Shown piece by piece: positions 33,143 through 44,539 of a stretch of DNA of 64,000 nt. This stretch comes from Blasia pusilla. Lineage: Eukaryota > Marchantiophyta > Marchantiopsida > Blasiales. Positions within the stretch are counted from its first letter, which is position 1. Every line of letters starts with the position of its first letter. The notes below the pieces were generated by a model. It was not told where the DNA came from. It saw only the letters and a list, made by a program, of their open reading frames with translations, and did no database searches. The stretch covers positions 23,808,001-23,872,000 of the forward strand of contig CM114273.1 in assembly GCA_050084515.1 (NCBI GenBank), in the 5' to 3' direction. Position numbers and translations under genes: made by a program.

Positions 33143-34892
33143 TACTCATTAAGTGGTGTCTGTCATAGCCTTGCGACCATAGACCCCCGCCATGGTTGGA
33201 ATCAGGGTCCGGGGAGTTTTTTTTGCAAGAACCGGTACTTTTCCGGTCTGTACAAGACAGGACGGTAAATGTTGAAGTTTTGCTTATCCCGGCCTGCTAT
33301 TTCAATAGGAATACAAAGGAGCCCCTATAAATCTCGTAATTCAAAATCTGAATCGGTAATTTTCAATTTCATCCGGCCAGCTCGACACAACCCCGGTTCT
33401 CCCTGGACATTGGTTGGAAGGTGCTCAAGACTGGGATGGGTGTAGAGAGAGGAAGAAGTGGAGAAGGTACCGTATGAGAGGAGTGAGACACTCTCATGCA
33501 GTGTGAGTGCTGACCAAACAACGTGCTGGTGTTAGCTTCCAGGTATCATACATGAAGCTCTTCACCGCACCATCTACTTTACCTGATTGGGATCCCCAAT
33601 AAACATCACTTATTCTGTGAACGGATACTGTTCTCATTAAAGTTGTGCGTGTCGTCGACCATATACCCCGTTGGACGGTGCTTGAGATCGGGAAGGGTGT
33701 AGAGAGCGACTGCACCCATTAAGTAGTGCCTGAACTAGCCCGGTAGAGAGAGACTAGCCTAATATAATGAACCGGAGTTGCTCCTAGATGACGTCTACCT
33801 CGCGTTGTCTAGACACTCTTGAGCCCCTTTCGCTCGAGCTGAAATTGTGATGATGTGATCAAGTTCGCGTGATGATCATGATTGAATCCGTGTTCCTAGT
33901 TGAGTGTTTCAGCATCAAAAAGTATGATTCCTCATAGCCAAATTTTCCCCAATCTCGCTCTCCCCGAACGGCTCGACCCTACTCTCACGTTCGAGAAAAT
34001 CATTCATGAATATCCAAGAAAGCCGAGTGAGTGGAGCCCACGTAAAATTGAAGGCACGATGCATCGTTCCACTTTTCCGAATGAGGTCACGAAAGGCGAT
34101 GATCTGGGATCACCGCATGAGATAATGATACTGACGAGTAAGTGAACAAACACATCACAGAAACAACACGAGATGCGCGACCTTTGAGCATTTCGTCTTC
34201 ATTCCTAGGACTTGCGATACTTACTACGACAGCCCGGGGAGAAGACCCAACAAGTCCCGCCGTCGTTTGACTCGTGGACATGGTGGCGACGTGGCTATCC
34301 TTTCCCTTTCTCCCCGAAAGCAAAGTCCTTTCGCGTGCTCGCAGGGGATTTTTCAAAGCTCGGAGAGGAGCTTTCGCTCGTTGGACGTGTTTGTCGCCAG
34401 GACCTCGAGATGCTCGCTGCTGACATACAAGTCCAGCGAACCAACGCTCCTTTCCGAGTTTCATCTCGGCACTTTCACAGTGGGTACGATTTCCTTTGTG
34501 CGTGTTTGGGTTGGGTGGGCGGAGGGGGGGTATGCCTTCCCAACTGTAACTTTTTTTTTTGGTTCAGTTGAGGGCCTTTCCACTGTGGACCTCTCCACCA
34601 CAGTCGACAGGCTGGAGTAGCCGTCGTAAATTGCGGGAAGAAACGATCTTGAGGGGTAATAGTGCTTGCGAGCATCTTGAGTTGGCTCAAGACGAGGCCT
34701 TTCTTTGGGGTTGTTCTCCACATAAGTAATAAAGATCCCTTAGAAGACCTTTAATTCGGTGGAGAACTTGCCGCCTTACTCTATGCTAAATTTATTTGAC
34801 CGAGTCATTGTTCGACCATGCCAGTATTAATCGTTCCTCGTCCGCCCGATTTCTTCGCGCCGGATCCGACCCTAATCTTCAGAACAGAAAAT
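32652..34892. other. GnTII 3' flank, gene-free
   Basis: No gene supported. It presumably starts with the GnTII 3' UTR. It contains an AG microsatellite (33105-33140), two related copies of a GGGTGTAGAGAG-type segment (33421-33520 and 33680-33745) that also occurs near 60620-60712, and a T-rich tract at 34550. Open frames at 34212-34620 and 34461-34723 overlap each other and show no domain. Confidence 0.5.
33105..33140 (+). repeat. AG microsatellite
   Basis: Uninterrupted (AG)18, followed by TGTACTCATTAAGTGGTG. A similar tract at 60575-60606 also stands next to the dispersed repeat described for this region. Confidence 0.95.
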
Positions 34893-35619
34893 ACTAGTAA
34901 AGTGCCCGTGCCATGCATGGGAAATAAAAAATGTTTCAGAGATAGTATATAGCCAGTGGAGGAAGAGGTGAAGGGAAGAGATTGATGATGTTGCACACAA
35001 ATTCAAAATTTTCTCGTTGCGTGTAACATGTGAAATGTTTTTTCTTGTTGCCCCATTGCCACTTGTCAAGCAGAGAGGTGTTTGCAAATCAAGAAGTCAC
35101 TCTCCCATAATAATATGGATTTTGGATCCATAGCTAGTCTATAGCATGTTCCTCGCGAGTAGAAAATTGACCACTACAAAGAGGGAAAATGACATGTTTT
35201 GGATTTAAATGTCATGTTCCTCATGGGAAAATTGACCACCACAAGAGACCGAAAGCGATCATATCCGTGGATATCTATGTCTATATTTTAATTGGAGGAT
35301 GCAGTTTTCCGAAGATGTCACTAAACTTGTCTCAAAAATATTTTTGTCACCTTAAGAGGATCTGAAAATTGGTAAAAGACTGAAATTATTAGTAGGGACC
35401 ATAGTTACTTATGAGGGTCGTGCATTATTATTGGAGAGTGCCTTCTTGATTTGCAAACACCTCTTTGTTTAACACGTGGCAACCGGATAGCAAGAAAATA
35501 TTTTTTATTGAACGGGCAGAAAGAAAATGATTTCTATTCCACGGGCAACAAGAAAAAACACTTGTGTGCAACATGATTAGTCCTTCATTCCCGTGCGTGG
35601 CACGGACTTCACACTAGTA
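34893..35619. mobile_element. Foldback/MITE-like element with long inverted arms
   Basis: About 727 bp between two copies of ACTAGTA (34893-34899 and 35613-35619). The left arm (about 34893-35125) and right arm (about 35420-35612) are inverted repeats: for example GAGGTGTTTGCAAATCAAGAAG on the left pairs with CTTCTTGATTTGCAAACACCTC on the right, flanked by matching CACTCTC, TTGCCAC and TTGCACAC segments. It has no coding capacity. It resembles non-autonomous DNA transposons; ACTAGTA could be the target duplication. Confidence 0.7.
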
Positions 35620-36273
35620 GTCATTTATAAGGGTCGTGCATCGCACGGTCCCTTGTGGGTCCTAACTAGTATGATAAGTTTCCAAATTTGAATCTATATT
35701 CTAATCTAATGATTATAAGAAATATGCTTGGGATAATTTGAAGTAAATAAAGGTAATTATATGTGGCTAATGATGTAACAAAATTTAAGAATTCTTAATT
35801 GAATTTTCAAATGAGCTTACAACTCAAGTAATTTTCAAATGATTTTGTCGATTGAGAGATTTAAGGATCTTATTGGCTGAGTGGGCCATGTATCAAGAGG
35901 AGAGATGTTCAAAAATCAATGGGGCATTATTGCCGGTAATATACATAATAGTCAAAGATTGACTAGTGAATAGACCAAATCGGGCATGGAATTAATCAAA
36001 CTACGTATTCATTCAAAAGACGGTTCGTTTCTTTTTCAGTTACATGAAAAATATTCTCGTTACCCTATTAGCATGTGTCAAATAGACGGGTGTTTGCACA
36101 TCAAGAAACCACTCTCTAATAATAGTGAAGATTTGGACTCATAATATGTGACAAAATGGGCATCAAAATGGAAATAACTAAATAAATAATGGATTTAAAA
36201 AAATTCAATTAGAATTTTACTTCATATATTTTATGAATTTAATTTCAATGCATTGCACAAGTACCTTACTAGT
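35613..36273. mobile_element. Second MITE-like element, related arms
   Basis: Starts in the shared ACTAGTAG at 35613 and ends at ACTAGT (36268-36273). The beginning (GTCGTGCATCGCACGG) and end (GCATTGCACAAGTACCTT) are weak inverted repeats. The segment at 36055-36130 repeats the arm of the first element (GGTGTTTGCACATCAAGAA, CACTCTC, AATAATAG). Non-coding and AT-rich. Confidence 0.5.
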
Positions 36274-37249
36274 TTGAAGTATCCCAACTTTCCATATTGA
36301 TTTCACCTTTCTCACCGTTGTTATTGCTTAGGGATCTAAGGAGGAGCACATGAAGCTATGGACGATGTGTTATAATCAAAAGTTCCAATTCTCATAGTTT
36401 TAGATTGCATCTTGTGCATATTTATTTTTGCTCTAGTTTTTCCTTAAACAACATGTGGCACTGACACTTCAATAGTGGTTCAAGTGGAAGGAAAATAAAT
36501 CATGTGGAAGGAACATAAATCGTATGGAAAGATGTCCACAAATAAAATATTCCTTTTCAGTGAACAATAATAAGTCAATTTTAAATTCAATGAAATAGCC
36601 AAAGCACTAGGGATGTACTCATACCATTTATACCTTTAAAATAATATGGTTCTTCTTGTAAAAGGAAATAACTCTTTTTTCCTTTTGGGTTTAAGCCTTC
36701 TATGCCAATTTAGAATTCAAGAGTCTTCTTTTGATAAATTAAAATTCTATTATGAATCTTATCACAAAATATCATACATCTACACATTTACTATTCTTCC
36801 AACATCTATAAGGTTCTTCATGGGTAATTCTTTTCGTACTATAATCCTAGTAGAGGACACAAGAGAAATTTTGATATTATTAAGGAAAATCAGTGTTGGG
36901 TGGAAGCTACTATCATACCATCTTTGAATACTCTTATGGGAAAGATCATTCATGAGATACCTCTTTGGAAATTAGTTTGGAATTTTGATAATTATACAAG
37001 TCATCCAAGAGTTGTTGCCAAAAATCATATTACTGATAAGTGGAAAACAAAATCATATTGCTCTAGGACATGGATTTTCTCCCACTGGAACCTCTTGGCT
37101 TATCGTAGTATCGAATCTTGCTCCTTAGTATCCAATGTACCCACTAGAATACTAGTATGTAGATACTCTAACACCATCTAACTATCGTAGATGTCTCAAC
37201 TATAAATAAGTTGTCTCATTACTAACTTTGAGATTTGGTCTTTCTTTGA
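36274..37249. other. AT-rich stretch without recognisable gene
   Basis: Two plus-strand open frames (36646-36927, 36900-37181) have no domain that I can identify and are probably chance or remains of old elements. Nothing else is visible. Confidence 0.4.
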
Positions 37250-39330
37250 CCTTAAAGTTTCTCTTGACCTAGATGATGCATGGCCCTCCATGGCCAACAA
37301 GCCCAAATAAGTAGATGTGTGTCATCCTTACACTACCTTTTCATAATTATCACCTTGCAACCAAGCTCTAATTACATTTCATTGACTTAAGCATAGAATA
37401 TTACTCAACATATTGACATCCTAAATAAGTTTTCTAGGTCAATATGAGGATTAAAATACTAGTTGGTTAAATTGTCTCTAATTAGATAGTACGTATGGTA
37501 AGCTTACTTTTAAGCTCGTTAAACTTCTAACCACCTAATATATTTGGTTGATGATCAAAGTTAAGAGCCAAGAGGTTATAAAAAAATTAAAACTTAAAAA
37601 CATGATAAATGATACTCTTCTGGAAAATCTCTCTTATAGGAGCTACACTTAACATCAACAATATTGTTTGAGTGGTTGGTTCAAATCTTTGGAAAATCTC
37701 TATCCTTAGGAGGATGCAATGTGAGTATTGCTCAAAGTTCCAACACACCTTAATCCATACTAGTGTATTGCCCGCGCGAGTGAAAAAATGGTATGTTTAG
37801 CACTTAATTAATTGTACCTTTGGGCCCTTATATATGTGTCAACACGAGAAGGCTTAAAAAAGTCTACGTGTCGACGCTAGAGGAGGGGTTCCCCAAAACC
37901 CGTCCTCTTTTAATATAAATGAACTTTGAATTGAGATCCCCTAATTATTATCCTCAAAATAAGAGTAAACATCAACATGCCTTTGAGCTTCTAGAAAAAT
38001 ATCTCTTTTTTAACCCTCCGCTAACACTAACAATTCCCCCTTATTAACAAAGTAAGAGATTTTGCCATTCTATTTAATCCTAAAAATGAAGAAACTCAAC
38101 TTACATGCACAAAACATGGAATGCGTGAAGTATCCTCTACTTTTGGTTGTTGAACACCTAGTCCATCAAATAGGTATGTATATTAAGTTATCCTATCACT
38201 CAATCTGATTATATATGGAAGAAATTGCATTAATTTTCCTCGATAGAACTTCAATCCATTAAATCACATTAATCAAAACAACTCACCAAATTATTGCATG
38301 TGCTTCTAAATTGTGGAAATGAAGATCATAATTTCATCAATGTAATGTAATACACATTACATTCCGAGCCATCCAATTGTAAGATCCTTTCCATGGCTCT
38401 TTGAACCTCCACTAGGGAACACTTCAATCCAAATAATAAGAACAATCACTATTATAAACAATCCTTCACATAAGAACAATCGAATCTTCTTTGTAATCAC
38501 CAAGTTGATAGGAAATTGATGATACATGGCTCAAAGATCTAATGAATTCAAGATCTTGGCATGCCCAATGGCATCAAAGATATCTTCAAGGATGGGCATG
38601 ATACATGTTTCAACCCTAGTTTTTCGATTATTTTATAAAGTATATCTACACATACACCATTTTATATAGTTTATATGTAAATCCTTCTTGATTGGCATGA
38701 TTGTGGAAAATGCGTATTTCCCATGCGATATCTTCATATATCCCATTTCAATAAAGTTATGGCTCTTAGTTTTAATGAGATCCCTCTCAATTTTAATGTA
38801 CCTTAAACATCATGGAAAGATTGACATCGCACTAGATATTCCAATGTAAATCCTTGGACCCTTTAAGATACCTAAATTCTCCATACTAGATGCAAAGTGG
38901 ATCAAGTTATATCTCTTTTTGCATGTATTATAAAACATATATTGGTGAAAGATATGAGTTTATGAGCATGGTAAAGTCGCATCTTGTACTTATTCTTGCT
39001 ATGTCCATGGATAATATCCCATCTTGAAATATTTGCAAGCATGAGACTTAGGTTGGGTATTGAGATCCAATTGCAAATTGTTTCATGTTGAGTGAGGTCA
39101 TGTTAGAGAAGAATTTGTTTAATCTTGGGTGCCAAGTCTCCCAAGGCGTTTTACATCACTCTAGGAAAGCTATTCCCTTCATCCTTGACCTATTTCCTAG
39201 TTTTGCTCATCTAAGATGAAGCGTGGAAGATTACTTCTCAAGCTATGTCCTAAATGGTATATTCACTCACAACTTGAAACACAACCAAGCATGAAACATT
39301 TTCAACTCTTGATCCATGACGTGAGCAAGT
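37250..39330 (-). mobile_element. RetG: old AT-rich Ty3/gypsy relic
   Basis: Collinear with RetA on the minus strand but strongly decayed and AT-shifted. 37270-37340 matches the RNase H-integrase linker (GCCAACAAGCCCAAATAAG), 38130-38230 the RT-RNase H junction, 38290-38610 the RT core including the YIDD region, and 38640-38890 the RT N-terminal side (GGACCCTTTAAGATACC). An AT-rich insertion with MITE features lies at about 37740-37930. The C-to-T skew on both strands fits old methylated DNA that has lost CpG and CHG cytosines. Confidence 0.7.
37755..37925. repeat. Short dispersed repeat in RetG
   Basis: Begins ACTAGTGTATTGCCCGCGCGAG and ends CCCGTCCTCTTTTAATATAAATGA. The second half (GTGTCAACACGAGAAG, GCTTAAAAAAG, then AACCCGTCCTC) is shared with 28255-28335. 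It is probably a short non-autonomous element. Confidence 0.55.
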
Positions 39331-40199
39331 AGGGAGGGGGCGTGTTCCCCCCCTCCTCAAGTAAATACTTCTAGGGCTCTTCCGCTCTCTTTCCCTTTTC
39401 AAGTATCTACTTTGGGCCACTATTTGTGGTCCTCAACCCGAACATGGATTACAACTCCCAACTCCCAATGGTTGGCTAGTCCAAGGTGACTTTTGGGAAT
39501 CTCATAAGCGTTCTCAATCTACCATAACTAAACAAAATCATTTATGCCTTTTGCCTCATATTTTTTTATGTCTCATCGTTAATCGTCAATCTTGACTCTC
39601 AACTTTTTCATTTCACAATTAGTCTTTCCTCTATTTGCATTTCTTGACTAGTCTCATGGTTTCATCATCAATCTTAACTCCTCAGAATTTCCTAGTGTTG
39701 CAACTAGCTACTCTAGGTTATGCGTGTTTTGGTGTTTCTTATCCTAATTCTCACCAACATTGCTCCTCTTTTGACTTATGATAACGACTTGTCTCTGAGC
39801 TTTCCTCTTAGGTCCATGATAGGTTTTGTGTAATGCATAGCTATTCATGAAGATGAGTTGAAAATCAAAGGATTTTGTGAAATCAAAATGTGAACAAATC
39901 ACTCAATGTAAAATAAACCGTTAAGGTTTAAAATGACCTAGTTTGCATGTGCGCTCTCAATAGGGCTTTGATGGAACTTTAATACGGATAAAAATTGACA
40001 TTAAAGAATATGCTACCATTAGTTCCTTAAATATTTCATCATTCGAGAAATTATTACCAGTAAAATGTGTTTCCCCTCCCATTTGAACCTACAAGCTCTT
40101 TATAAGATCCGATTATACTTCCTAGCATCCACGAGCTAGGCTCATTATTACACAAAATATAGATACTCTACAACCGACTCATTATTATGGACATAATCA
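39331..40199. other. Gene-free AT-rich stretch
   Basis: No coding region or clear element boundary is seen. It may be further decayed gypsy sequence upstream of RT (protease/methyltransferase part of RetG), but I could not align it. Confidence 0.35.
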
Positions 40200-40694
40200 G
40201 TACGTGTCATCTTCTCACTCACCTCCGAATCTAAAGACGTTTCATCTAACCCTTTGCTGAAGTGGATGTATTCTACCAACCTATTATAGTCAACAAACAT
40301 AGGAAGGTAGATATGTGCCAACTTAGTAGCATGGCCTCATCACTCTCTCAATATTAATATCATCGATCTCCATTCTCGTCTCTCTAGCTTGGACATGAGT
40401 TGGAACTCATCTCATCGGCATCCCTCATCCGACCTCATCTACCAATCATCTGAAAATATTACTCCTATAGTAATAGAATCCACCTCGCAAGATTTCCTAT
40501 AAAATGATCAAACTCCATGAACCACCTCAATGATTGCTAATCAATAATGAGCATGAAAGGGTTATTAATTAAATACATCCAAAATAAAGCCATGGCCCAT
40601 ACTAAAGCCAACCACTCTCCCTCATTTGAACCATAATTTCTATCTATCTTGTTGCTTGCATAGGCTACAATGAGCTCCCTTCCCTCATCATCTC
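40200..40694 (-). mobile_element. RetH relic, left part (RNase H region)
   Basis: Matches RetA 450-860 on the minus strand: CCAACTTAGTAGCATG, CAACCACTCTCCC, and the end CCCTCATCATC. It stops at the insertion of RetE. The continuation is at 54087, where the next bases (after one TCTC) carry on at exactly the position expected from RetA 860-900. Confidence 0.8.
40691..40694 (+). repeat. Left 4-bp target duplication of RetE
   Basis: TCTC, repeated at 54087-54090. Removing RetE and one TCTC restores a stretch that has the same length as RetA between CTCATCATC and CATGCTCCAATC (42 bp in both). Confidence 0.85.
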
Positions 40695-41206
40695 TGTCAC
40701 GTCTCTTAGGATAGATCGGCGAGATCTAGTAGAGTGCCTTCGGAGATACTAGAGGGCAGCCTCAAGAGGTCTAGGATGACTTGTTGAGGCCACAGGTAAC
40801 CTGCGAGAGTAGGTTTCCCCTTCGTTTTGGCTCATTTGGAGCCATATAGAGAAACTTACTATTTCGGGTAAGTTTCCATTTGGAGTACAGTTGCCTTTCC
40901 ACTTTGGGAAGTGTCCCTTGACCCGCTACAGCAAGTCAAGAGCCATGGAGGTGACCTGCGAGCATAGGTTACCGAGGAGAGAGCTTGGGAGAGGGAAGGG
41001 GATATACCTCCAAGCGAGAGAGCTTGAGAACTCATTCTCTCTTTCTTGAACCTCTTGGCATGAGGCGGCGGAGCTATTGTCTTGCTTGCCTTGTGTGTGT
41101 AACCCAAACCTCTCATTAGGAGAGTGGGTTTGGTTTGACATGAGAGAGAGTGCACACCATGGAGAGTTTGGTGTGAGACATTGATGTGAGATCTACTTGA
41201 TTTACA
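40695..41206 (+). repeat. RetE alpha block
   Basis: 512 bp from TGTCACGTCTCTTAGG to TTTACA, followed by the leader (AAGAAAGAATC). It contains several short hairpins, such as AAACTTAC/GTAAGTTT at about 40849-40885 and GGCTC/GAGCC at about 40829-40844. No beta block follows. Confidence 0.8.
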
Positions 41207-41814
41207 AAGAAAGAATCACAAATGAGAGAGTCTCAATGGAGGAGCTCGCTGGTCACTCGCTGTTGGTGCCGGTTGGGGACCGTATGCCCCATTGAGCAGC
41301 TCATGGGAGTGCTCACTAGAGCAAGAGACGCTTGATTTTACTGTTGCTTTGCCAATTTTTCGTGTGGAAGAGTGGCGCGCGGAAGTACTGCCCAAATTTC
41401 TTTAGAGATGGAGTATGGGGCAGGATTGCCCCATGCCGGTGCTCTCGAGAGCACCATGTACCTCTTTGATTTCTGATTTTATAGGTTTGAAATATTTGTT
41501 GGAAGAAATCAGCGCAGAAGCGCTGCTGGATTTCTTGTAGGATAGCAGATTGAAGGGCTTTACAATAGTCCCCGTCAATTTTTATTAAAAGCTCTGATTG
41601 AAAGAAATTTTGACGTTGTCGTAGATCGTGAAGCTGTGCACGCTATGCAATAGATGGCGTGCAATTTGGAGATGCAAGAAAAAAGTTATAACCAATTTTG
41701 CAAATTGCCAATTTTTAGGGGTAAAAAATATCAAACCCTAAACCAGCCGCCACTGTTGGCAGCGCCGTCGCCGTCAATGTCTGCGCCGCCGCTGTTGCAT
41801 GTACAGTGTCATGG
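41207..41814 (+). other. RetE leader, non-coding
   Basis: Aligns with the complement of 5791-7484 and 48854-50541. It includes GCGCGGAAG, CTCTCGAGAGCACCATGTA and the CAAACCCTAAACCAGCCG segment. It ends where a large deletion joins it to RT. Confidence 0.65.
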
Positions 41815-42025
41815 AGAGGGCTCTAATTCAGAGTAAGAGCCAAAACTTGGTTGGAGCATGACTAGTGGGGATGTCACAGGGAGAGTATGCATCTGCCATT
41901 GTTATGCCCGCCAAGAAGGATGTGCATGGCAACTGGACGGATAGGCGGAATGTGTGGAGATTATCGACCTATCAATCGGCAGTCTGATAGGTATGCCATG
42001 CCCACACTTGAGGAAATCTCTAATG
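41815..42025 (+). pseudogene. RetE reverse transcriptase, N-terminal fragment
   Basis: Encodes ERALIQS, EYASAIVMPAKKDVHGNW, DYRPINRQSDRYAMPTLEEIS with one indel. It stops at LEEIS where RetD is inserted; the frame resumes at 51062 with AIGHAKVLSSL-type sequence. Joining the two parts over one copy of the AATG/CATG duplication gives the same length as the uninterrupted RT of RetD. Confidence 0.85.
42022..42025 (+). repeat. Left target duplication of RetD
   Basis: AATG here and CATG at 51058-51061, one mismatch. Position confirmed by equal-length alignment of the joined RT with RetD and RetA RT. Confidence 0.7.
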
Positions 42026-42152
42026 TGTTGTGCGCATACACATTGCTACACAACATACATCACTGTCAATAAACATACGCACTAACACGCACGATCGCAT
42101 GCTAACTCATGGCATCCAAACAACCAAACAAGAAGTACCAAAATATCTCCAA
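42026..42152 (-). repeat. RetD beta-2 block (3' terminus)
   Basis: 127 bp; on the minus strand it runs from TTGGAGATATTTTGGTACTTC to GCGCACAACA. Homologous to 42663-42789, 53960-54086 and the end of the solo copy. Confidence 0.85.
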
Positions 42153-42660
42153 TAAATCAAGATCCAATCTCTCTCAACACCATAACTCTCAAATGTGTGC
42201 ACTATTACATGTCTCTCTCAATGTCAAACCAAACCCACTCTCATAATGAGAGGCTTGGGTTACACACACAAGACAAGACCATAACTCCGCCGCCTCATGC
42301 CAAGAGGTTCAACAAAGAGAGAATGAGGTCTCAAGTTCTCTCTCCTTAAGGTATACCCCCTTCCCTCTCCCAAGCTCTCTCGTTGGTAACCTATGCTCAG
42401 AGGTCACCTCCTTGGATCTTGACCGTCTGTAGCGGGTCAAGGACCAGGGACCTCGAAAGTCAACTCTACCAAATATGGAATCTTGCCCAAAATAGTAAAT
42501 TTATCTATATGGCTCCAAATGAGCCGAAACAAAGGGGAAACTTGCTCTCTCAAGTTTCCCGGGACCTGAGCAATTCATCCTCGACCTCTTGAGCATGTCC
42601 TCCTCTACTCATAAAAGCGCTCTACCAGATCTCTTCGATCTATCCTAAAAAGTCATGACA
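42153..42660 (-). repeat. RetD alpha-2 block
   Basis: 508 bp starting TGTCATGACTTTTTAGG on the minus strand at 42660 and running to CTTGATTTA, where beta-2 begins. Homologous to alpha-1 at 50542-51057, in which TTGATTTA is followed by CAAAG and the leader instead. Confidence 0.85.
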
Positions 42661-42662
42661 GT

Positions 42663-42789
42663 TGTCGTGCGCATACACATCGCAACACAACATACATCGC
42701 TCTCGACAAACATACACACTAACACGTACGATCCCATGCTAGCTCATGGCATCCGAACAACGAGACAAGAAGTACCAAAATATCTCCAA
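42663..42789 (-). repeat. RetD beta-1 block
   Basis: 127 bp on the integrase side of alpha-2, separated from it by two bases. Ends GTGTATGCGCACGACA on the minus strand. Confidence 0.85.
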
Positions 42790-42965
42790 TCACCCCCCTA
42801 GCTGGTGGTTAGGTCCCTCTAACTCCAGATAACCATCTATCCCTACCTACCATGACATACATCTCTCGGACGCTAAGAGCAAAAAGGTCGGGTGCTCATG
42901 TGGCCCCATCGTTAGTCACCTTCTTGCCATCCATGTCACAGACACAAGTCGGAATCTAGAACTAC

Positions 42966-43560
42966 CTACTCTAGGTACTTGTGGGACACATCCATCGTCC
43001 CATAGGAACCCCATGCCAGATGCCATCTTCTCGAACACCCATCATAGACTAGCATAGTGGCTGCACCACGGGTGGAACCACACAACATACACCGCAAGCC
43101 TGCAGGAACTACTGCTAAGCTCGGATCAACTGTACCGTCAATGTTCGGAAGATGACATGGTGCACAGTTAGGCACATGATCCTTCCAAACCATACCATCG
43201 CGTCCCTCCAATGGCAAAATCTCACACACTCTCAAGATAGTGCGCCTTGCAGTCACATCCAACGTCGTAGATGCTGTATGCTGCAAGTAGACATAGTCTC
43301 CCTGATGAAACCTCCGGATAGTATGTCGATAAACACCTCCCCGAATAGTCGCATACCTCAATGTATCACGATGCTGCGCAATTGCCAAGTTCTCAAATGC
43401 CATGGGCATGACTCTCCGAAACAACTGAGCCCTCTAAGAACATGCTTGCATCCATACATCAGAGTCATCAAGGTTCAACACCTCACCAATATCTCGACCA
43501 ATGGCCGCAAGTAAATCTGGCTCTCGGCCATACAAAAGCAAGTACGGTAAGAAAGACGCT
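42966..43560 (-). pseudogene. RetD integrase C-terminal part with decayed PHD finger
   Basis: Encodes MPMAFENLAIAQHRDTLRY, FHQGDYVYLQHT, ILRVCEILPLEGRDGMVWKD, NCAPCHLPNIDGTVDPS and the start of the PHD finger (LRCMLCGS, then MLVYDGC with one zinc Cys changed to Tyr, WHLAW). The last ligand pairs are lost. The upstream side (43515-43560) ends abruptly at KTLRM-like sequence and joins RT at a short GCAT microhomology, so RNase H, the zinc domain and the DDE core have been deleted. Confidence 0.8.
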
Positions 43561-44232
43561 TAGGATGCGAATGCGTGAAATAGCCTCTGGCTTCGTCTAC
43601 TGCACACCAAGGCCCCCTTGGGTATATCATATGACCCAAACTGAATTTGGTCATAGAAGAACTTGCACTTTCCTAGATGTAGCTTCAACCCATGCAAGTG
43701 CAATCGTCGAAACACATCCTCTAGACGTCGCTCATGCTCCTCAACCGTGACGCTAAAGACTACGATGTCATCAATTTAACACCTAGCAAAATCCAGACAT
43801 GCCAAGATCCTATCCATGACCCTCTAGAACTCAGCTGGGGTGTTTTGTAACCCGAATGGTAAGAACCGCCACTAATACAAATAATGCTTCTGTAAGGATC
43901 GATGCCCCAAAATGCCGTCTTCTGCATGTCCTCCAATAGGATAGGCAGATGATGGTATCCGGCTTGCAAATCCAATGAATTGAAGACCTTTGCATGCCCA
44001 ATTGCATCAAAGATCTTCTCAAGGGTGGGCATGGCATACTTATCGGATTTTGTCTTCCGATTGATAGGTCGGTAATCTCCACACATCCGCCTATCCGTCA
44101 TGTTGCCATGCACATCCTTCTTGGAGGGCATGACAGTGGCAGATGCATACTCTCTATGCGACATCTCCATTAGTCCTCCTCCAACCAAGTCTTGGCTCCT
44201 ACTCTGAATCAAAGCCCTCTCCATATCACTCT
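43561..44232 (-). pseudogene. RetD reverse transcriptase domain
   Basis: The frame 44224-43760 reads MERALIQSRSQDLVGGG, EYASATVMPSKKDVHG, RPINRKTKSDKYAMPT, FNSLDLQAGYHHLPI. The catalytic YIDD position reads stop-IDD (TAA at 43776-43778), one of several disabling changes. The thumb ends at the deletion junction near 43560. Confidence 0.85.
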
Positions 44233-44539
44233 ACCTGTAGGGTCGTTGGAAGATTGGCGTGTCACTCGACAACTCAATGCGGATCCTTGGACCCTTCGGC
44301 ATACCCAAATCATGCATACTAAATGCAAAATAGCTCCTATACCTCCTAAGGAACTGGTGTATCCAATATTGCTCCCCTCTTGTAAACTTAGGGCCCATAT
44401 CTAGCTCCCAAGTCTCCATCGTGACTACGGTAGGACTCTCTGGCTAGAGTGTTGGTGGTTGCTATGGTGCAATCCCCTCTCGGACAAGAGAACTCTCATC
44501 TCCACGTGCTGTACCCAGAACCACGCTCGATGTTGTGGC

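Noticed and set aside
34212-34723. Overlapping open frames on both strands downstream of GnTII
   Set aside because: They cover the same bases on both strands and two frames, with no motif, so they look like chance.
36646-37181. Two adjacent AT-rich open frames
   Set aside because: Composition is that of AT-rich non-coding DNA and no conserved residues could be recognised.
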